A stretch of DNA of 64,000 bases from Phanerodontia chrysosporium (Eukaryota; Basidiomycota; Agaricomycetes; Polyporales; Phanerochaetaceae), in assembly GCA_001910725.1 (NCBI GenBank), contig MJGA01000003.1:2232001-2296000 (forward strand), read 5' to 3'. A program made the translations under genes and the position numbers. The notes beneath the pieces were generated by a model, which saw only the letters and a list, made by a program, of their open reading frames with translations, was not told the DNA's origin and searched no databases. This document shows, one piece after another, positions 58,399 to 64,000 of this stretch (positions within the stretch are counted from its first letter, which is position 1; every line of letters begins with the position of its first letter).

Positions 58399-58898
58399 AT
58401 ATATGTATAGAAACAGTCGGTGTGTGCTGAAGAGGAGGATGTGCAGTACCTCAAGCAGCGAGATACATCACATAGAGGGTGGGAGAAAGCAAGATGTGTG
58501 AAGGCGGGGACTGGGGTACTTGCTGGTACTTGAAGTGCTCGCCGTGGCGGATGCGGCGTATTTAGCGGGCGACTGTGACACACGATCGGCGCGGTGGAGC
58601 GGCAGCCTGCGCTCATTGGCTGCCCGATACTCTGTCGGGCGCTCCTCATAGGTACCATGTATAATCCTACCGCCCTTCCTGCCTTCCCGAATCCTCGGAA
58701 TGCTATGAGGATCCCAGAAACACGCATTGACTACCTGAGTTAGCTGCGACGTCGCACTTGCAGCAGTACCCGCGAAGGCCCCTCCACGATATCGGTGCCA
58801 CATTGACTAACAGAAATTACAGACAGCTAGTGGCCACTGAGTCCAAACCAGACCAGGCATTACAAGACATTAGCTCACAGGGACGCAACTGTCTACAA
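58399..58898. other. intergenic region
   Basis: No gene is recognised between two minus-strand genes. Confidence 0.5.
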
Positions 58899-59836
58899 TC
58901 ATGTGAGCTTTTTCTGGAGCTCTTCCCATCTTTCCCTAGTCAGCTCGCGTGAGCGGAATCTCCATCCGAGCAGTCCTATACGCTTCAACTCCTTTTCGAC
59001 CGCGAAGCCCTCCTTGGTGAAAGCGCGGACCTTCCACCGTTCCAGATCGGAGTCAATTCCCCTAATGATCCTCAGCTTGGGATCATTGCCGAAGGCCTGG
59101 GATACCGCGTAGTGCAGCAGGTCCTCCTGCACCAAGGCGGCACGATACTCCTCCATAATGTAGAAGTGACGGACGGTAGCGATCTCTGAAGTCCCCTTCT
59201 TGCTAAACTGCTTCTTGATAGCGTTGGCCTGCGCCGGGCTATCATTCGAGTTGAAAGTCTTGTTGGAGGTAGCATCCAGAGATGCGTCCAGAGCGAGCAT
59301 GCCCACAAATTTGTCTCCGTATTCAAGAATGTAGAGACCGGACGACGGAGACCTCGAGTAGTACGCCTGGAGGTCAACCATATCTGGACGGCGGAGGACC
59401 TCATTTAGTGCCTCCTCGAAAGGCGGGCGGTTTCGCCTAGGCTCGAAGCAATCAGAAACCGCAGCGGATTGTTGGTTGGAAAGGCACGTACAGGTCCACG
59501 ATAAACATAAGCGGCACTAGAAAGGCTGCGAATGCAGGTATTGGCTTCAGGTAGGTCCACCAGGGCAGCGCAGTGTTCGGCCACCAGTTGAGCCATTGTA
59601 TGAGGGCTGCAGCCAACGCTGTCCAGACGGCTAGAAAGATGGGATGCACGTATGCTGCGAGTGCCACGTCAGTATTCAAGCAGTGTCGGGCGACCAAAGT
59701 CTGGTGCAATGCGCTTACTCTTAGCGTTCGCGGACGCGAGGCCCTCCATCGAGGCCTTCCCCACGGTGAAGCGCACGAGCTTCTCGTCCGCATCGTCGCC
59801 CTTGTAGGGGCGGATTTTTGCAACGCGTTCAGCCAT
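58899..59836 (-). CDS. PHO86: Pho86-like ER membrane protein
   Basis: Exons are 59719-59836, 59492-59654 and 58899-59436 (272 aa, intact). The N-terminus begins MAERVAKIRPYKGDDADEKL. Two TM helices follow (HPIFLAVWTALAAALIQWLN and FAAFLVPLMFIVDL). A cytosolic domain with a GNAT-like look comes next (PDMVDLQAYYSRSPSSGLYI, EYGDKFVGMLALDASLDATS, TVRHFYIMEEYRAALVQEDL). This layout matches fungal proteins annotated as Pho86, which in yeast packages the phosphate transporter Pho84 for ER exit. Whether it acetylates anything is unknown. Confidence 0.8.
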
Positions 59837-60255
59837 GGAGAGGCGCAAGAAAAGTTGGTAGTCACGAGAAAGGAGAAGGATAAAGTTTGGCTGTGCCCGT
59901 CCTAGGATTCATTTTGGTGGTGGCGGGAGTGCGACGCACGTTGGTCGGTGGACGTTGATCGCAGACGCCGGTGCCTGACGGTTCCTCATGCACTCTGTCC
60001 ACCGCTTGCTCGACAACCACACGGCTCGTCACCACCCTCGTAATATTCTGAGCTGTGTGTGCTGCGCTTTCGTCAATTTGCTGCAAGCGTGCGCTCTCGG
60101 AAGGCGTCCAAGACGGCCTGATCATTACGTGACTGACTAGACTGCCATCTCGCCTCGTGGCCGTTCATATACTGGGGATACTTCTCTTGCCAGTTATCTT
60201 TGCATCATACCTTCGCGACGCATCTGCCACTTGTATACCCTCTCCTCAGCTAGCA
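59837..60255. other. divergent promoter region
   Basis: This lies between the Pho86-like start and the next gene. An in-frame ATG at 60157 could extend that gene by 33 residues with a hydrophobic, signal-like start. Confidence 0.5.
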
Positions 60256-61448
60256 ATGAATCCTCATCGCTCGCCACAAGCTGCGTCGTTGAACATCGGT
60301 TCGCCCCGATCACTCCGGCCGCGGGATCAGCTGCATGCCCCGACACCGCGATACCACCCCAGCATCTCGCAGGCACTTCGCTCGGCTGACCACATAGTTG
60401 AACCGTCATTTGACGACGGCCGGGGCACGTACGACTCTGAACCAACAATCCCGCGTGATGAAACCCCCACAGAGGGCACCCCAGACTCGCGAGGAAGGTT
60501 TATGGGAGGTCTGGTCGATCGCTTGCGCAGGATATCTGGTGCTTTCGCAAAGCATCATTCTAGAGAGTCGTTGTATTCAGAGTATGCCGCGGAAGCGGAA
60601 GCTATGCGGAGTACTCACGGCTTTCCAACTCGAGGTGTGTTCTACTCGTCCGACCCGACCTCCGTGGGCGATCTAACCAGCAGACGTGCTTCAGCGACGT
60701 CACAAGCTCTATCAGAAATCCCAGAAGCTAGCGGAGAGCTAGAGTCTGAGCCCGGTGACTATCGTGAAGGCCCTCTACCTTACGGCCGAATCACTTCGAA
60801 GTCGTCAGGTCGGACGGTACTCCGTCGTATATGGAGTCTGATGCCAGCTCGGACCATTCGAAGACACCCTCCATTCACATTCCACTCCCTCCGTATGACA
60901 CCTGGGCATATTACAGAGTGCTCATTCTTCTCTTCTTCATCCGCATCTGGCGTCTTCCCTGGTCGTCTCACCGGATCGTCCGCGACTACGTCCCCTTGCG
61001 AGATGGCAGGGTACGGAAGGCTAAACAGCAAAAGGTTGTAGAGTCCTGGTACAAGCCCAAGAAGCGCGACCAAGACGCGGAAAAGACCACGGTATCGCCT
61101 CCCCAGCTGTTCGTCGTACCTGCTACTCCGCAGACGGGCAGCGTCTTCTCCGGTGCACAAAGCTCTGTTATTCCCCGGCCCGTTGTCGTTCCATCACCGT
61201 ATTCCGATGCCACGACTGCGATACGGCCCACACGCACCCCAATGACGGTTACCAGCGCAGGAATGAACTTCTCATCTCCGAGAATGTCCTCGCATGGACT
61301 GGGCAACCAGTCTGTGCGATATAGCTGGTACTCCACCTCACCACAGCATTACCCATGGCAGTTTCCTTCACATCTCTTCCAAACATCGTTGACATCTCCT
61401 CAGACTTACGTTGACACGCCGGCATCGGGCTACTTCTCACCTCGCTGA
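60256..61448 (+). CDS. uncharacterised single-TM protein with disordered flanks
   Basis: This is a single exon of 398 codons after correction. The first 190 residues are Ser/Arg/Pro-rich and low complexity apart from RFMGGLVDRLRRISGAFAKH. The second part has a TM-like segment (YYRVLILLFFIRIWRLPW) preceded by SIHIPLPPYDTWA and followed by a basic stretch (VRKAKQQKVVESWYKPKKRD). A Ser/Thr/Pro tail ends it. Frame changes at 60808-60810; one extra G gives GSDGTPSYMESDASSDHSKT in frame. I do not recognise a family. An earlier start at 60157 is possible. Confidence 0.6.
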
Positions 61449-61693
61449 AACATTTCTAGACCTATGCTCCAGGCATTCGCCTGGGACATCGTCCCTGTTC
61501 TGTATGTCTAGGCCTGTAGTCTACCAGCACTCCTGACCATATCGTGTGAACTAGATATATGATCATTTGTAATAGATACGACTGTAGACATCGATTACGG
61601 TCCGCGCCACGAAGCTGGGCGTCTTTGGGGGCTATATGTCGCGCATCGGGGCTGGCGTTTTCGACAGCAACCGCCGACCGCCAACCGTGCAGG

Positions 61694-63171
61694 ATGCTGA
61701 TCACCAAGACCCACTTCGACGTGCCCACCAAGCTCGACGCCAATGGCCGTCCCATAAGGATCTTCGTCATTGCGCCCAACGTCCCCGGCTACCCCAACGC
61801 CAAGTTCCCAGGTGCGTGCGGCGTGCGAGCGCAGTGACTCCCCGTCGTGCTGAACACTGTCGTCCCCTCAGGCGTCGTCGTCTTCAGGTCAGCAGAAGCT
61901 GACAACACCTGCACGCCAGGTGCAGCGATTGATTCGTTCGTGCAGCGAGATTTACCAGGTCACCGGGCCTGTCGAGCGGCTCGCGGGTCAGATCGCCAGC
62001 CAGGGCTTTGTCGTTGGTGTGTACCGACATATGAATTATGGTCGCGAGTCCTGCTTACGTATCTGCGGCAGCTTGTCCTTCTACCTACCATGAATTCGAG
62101 GGTCCCGAGCCTATCCCATATGATACTGAGGGTTAGCCCCGTCATGACCCACGTTGCGATTGTTCGCTGAGACGCTACGCTAGGTACTGACCGCGGCAAC
62201 CGATACAAGGTGCTAACTACCAGTGCTTGCTCTGCTCGATCTATACTGACTGTGATTTAGATCGAGAAGGAGCTGGCAGCATATGACGAGGTCTGAATCT
62301 TCGTTCTCCCGATCACCTCATGCATTCACCCGGCTTCCTAGGACGCTACTCTCGCCATCGACCTGCTGTGTTCTCTCAAGAACTGCAATGGACGCATTGC
62401 TGGTACGATTCCAGTGTTTTCTTCCCGTATGCGCTGCTAAGTCTCGGCGGTCTCAGCCACCGGCATGTGCCTCGGCGGACACCTGGTTCGTTCGCAGAGC
62501 CTCAGTTAGTCCTAATGACTTGCTTATCGTGCGGATTTTTAGGCTTTCCGCGTATGTCTTATGAAGTATGTTCCCAGCCACCCATTGACCGTCTGTGGTT
62601 TAGGCTGCATATGACCCACGCGTTCTATCTTCGGTCTGCTTCTTCGCTACCGACATTCACTCTGCCACCTTGGGCAAAGGCAAGAACGACAATTCGCTTG
62701 CCCGCGTCCGCGAGGGTGGCATGGCCGGCAAGGGCGAGTTGGTGGTACGTTTTCGCAATTCCCACCGATGGTTGGAGTATCGCTAAGCGCGGATGTGCAG
62801 ATGATATTCGGTAAACAGGTAAGCATTGCTCGGCTGTGGCGATAACCGAACCAAATGCATCTCTTCCAGGACACCCACGTCCCCCGCGAGGGTAGGGATC
62901 TCATTCGCAAGACCCTCGAGGATGCCAATGTACCCGTATCGGTGCGTACCGCGGTCATTTTCCATGCCTTTCTGTTCGCTAATGTCACCCACAGTTCTTG
63001 GAGGTACAGGCGCAGCATGCCTTTATCCGCGACGAACAGTCCAAGGGTCGCTGGGACGCCGCCCTGACGCGTTCGATGTTCACCTTCATGATGGAGGTCT
63101 TCGAGCGCACGGTCGGGAGAGACCTTGGAGAGCGCGTCTCCGGCAACGAGAAGATCGAGCACGTCTGCTGA
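61694..63171 (+). CDS. dienelactone hydrolase family protein
   Basis: Thirteen exons, several tiny: 61694-61811, 61872-61887, 61946-62016, 62072-62130, 62184-62209, 62261-62290, 62342-62402, 62457-62485, 62543-62551, 62604-62744, 62801-62818, 62870-62941 and 62995-63171. The fold is read from RIFVIAPNVPGYPNAKFPG, EIYQVTGPVERLAGQIASQG, then the nucleophile elbow ATGMCLGGHLAF (Cys near 132 as in carboxymethylenebutenolidases). The acid/His region is MIFGKQDTHVP and FLEVQAQHAFIRDEQSKGRW. DLH enzymes open cyclic esters in aromatic degradation, but many fungal members have unknown substrates. One base appears missing at the exon 5 boundary (62182-62185); with it the length is 276 codons. Confidence 0.88.
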
Positions 63172-63238
63172 AATGTAACAATCTAACTAAGGGCAAACTG
63201 GGGGTTTCGTGGAAATACAAATGGTCTTTTAACAGACT

Positions 63239-64000
63239 TCAGTTGTCTGGAATAGGACTCAGAGCAATTGCGCGGAACGCTTCGTATGCCTCCTTACTGT
63301 ATGGTGGATATCGTTTCGACATTGCTTGTTCGGCTCTGAAGGAGCGATCTTGAATCAAGAGGGTATTATCGCTCGCAAGGACACTTACTGCAGGGGAACG
63401 TTCACGGAGGCTCGTCTGTGAGTGAACATCTCGAAGGAGTACTTGCTGTGGTGTGCGCCGTCTGTTGCCCTGATGAGTTTTATGCCGGGCTACCTCATCG
63501 GAGTCCAAGCTTACATCCAGACTCTCTCTGCCCGCCGAAAGGCAGTTCGTATGCTAGGACATGTGAGTAAAAGATGTACGGGCCATATGTAATCCACATA
63601 CCTGATAGGAAGGACATAGTGTCGTTCAACGATAGCGTGCCGCTCTCCGTCTGCGCAAGAACTGCAATAGATTAGGTAGGTGCGGATACAATGACAATCA
63701 TACTCACGTTTTGCATGCGCACTCGGGTCATTAGTAAATGCGTAGACGACTAGCGGCGTGGGTCTGCATATTCTTTAGAGAGTAGAGCAGGCTTAAATCG
63801 CGATACACTGACCGAGGGGATAGATAGTCGATCGCGTCGTCCACGGAATCGACAGCCATGACCGGAAGTATAGGACCAAATATTTCCCTATCCGTTGATG
63901 TAGTTTTGTTGAAACCAATGTCTGTAGAGACTTACTCGACCATGAGGGGGTCCTCGGGCGCACATCCACGACGATAGTCGATGCGATCCTCAGTCCTTCC
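63239..64000 (-). CDS. aldehyde dehydrogenase (class-3 type), C-terminal part
   Basis: The 5' end is outside the window. Exons seen: 63936-64000 (open), 63813-63887, 63708-63763, 63602-63661, 63515-63553, 63389-63469 and 63239-63335. EEIFGPILPVMAVDSVDDAI is the ALDH C-terminal motif with the NAD-contacting Glu. TPLVVYAFTNDPSAHAK, SLNDTMSFLSAYELPFGG and HHSKYSFEMFTHRRASVNVP follow. The tail SKRYPPYSKEAYEAFR is typical of class-3 and fatty-aldehyde dehydrogenases. These oxidise aliphatic or aromatic aldehydes to acids. Frame at the 63469 boundary fits only with one extra G, similar to other sites in the window. The upstream catalytic Cys is not in view. Confidence 0.85.

Noticed and set aside
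1..64000. Biosynthetic gene cluster, transposon or CRISPR array
   Set aside because: Genes are mostly unrelated housekeeping functions; no NRPS, PKS, terpene synthase, transposase, long terminal repeat or regularly spaced repeats were seen.

Overview
This window is nuclear DNA of a filamentous basidiomycete, probably an Agaricomycete and perhaps a polypore (inference). Genes are dense, lie on both strands and carry many introns of about 45-65 nt with GT/AG ends. The content is typical of that group: a PriA/CPL1-type cysteine-rich secreted protein, GH16 and PL8 carbohydrate-active enzymes, and Pho86. I read 35 protein genes. The first (CPL1-like) and the last (aldehyde dehydrogenase) run off the window. 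Exon structures were built by hand from splice sites, reading-frame continuity and family conservation.

Layout. 1-8 kb: CPL1-like protein, small secreted protein, Tic20/DUF4870-like membrane protein, ribosomal eS24, actin-related protein Arp1 and a Cys-rich membrane protein. 8-18 kb: SVIP-like protein, GPI-anchor subunit Gpi2/PIG-C, bZIP factor and Drs1 helicase. 18-28 kb: a GTPase-RasGEF fusion, a four-TM protein, a class-3 lipase and an MFS transporter. 28-36 kb: ribosomal eL15, GH16 glucanase, SurE phosphatase, MYG1 and a GPI-anchored Ser/Thr-rich protein. 36-46 kb: an uncharacterised acidic protein, a CCCH zinc-finger protein, an SRA-domain protein, the SNARE Sec9 and Mpp10. 46-56 kb: PL8 lyase, ribosomal uS3, amidase, 3-ketoacyl-CoA thiolase and mitochondrial bL32m. 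56-64 kb: complex I NDUFA5, an uncharacterised protein, Pho86, an uncharacterised TM protein, dienelactone hydrolase and aldehyde dehydrogenase.

Functional themes are mostly housekeeping: cytosolic ribosome and its assembly (eS24, eL15, uS3, Drs1, Mpp10), mitochondria (bL32m, NDUFA5), secretory and membrane traffic (Arp1, Gpi2, Sec9, Pho86), plus secreted or degradative enzymes. I see no secondary-metabolite cluster, transposon, tRNA, rRNA or CRISPR array.

The strongest cross-window signal is technical. At least 13 otherwise intact, mostly essential genes each need one or more single missing bases, usually in short homopolymer (mostly G/C) runs, to stay in frame. Every event is a -1 deletion and none is an insertion. 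This looks like uncorrected long-read error, not pseudogenes.
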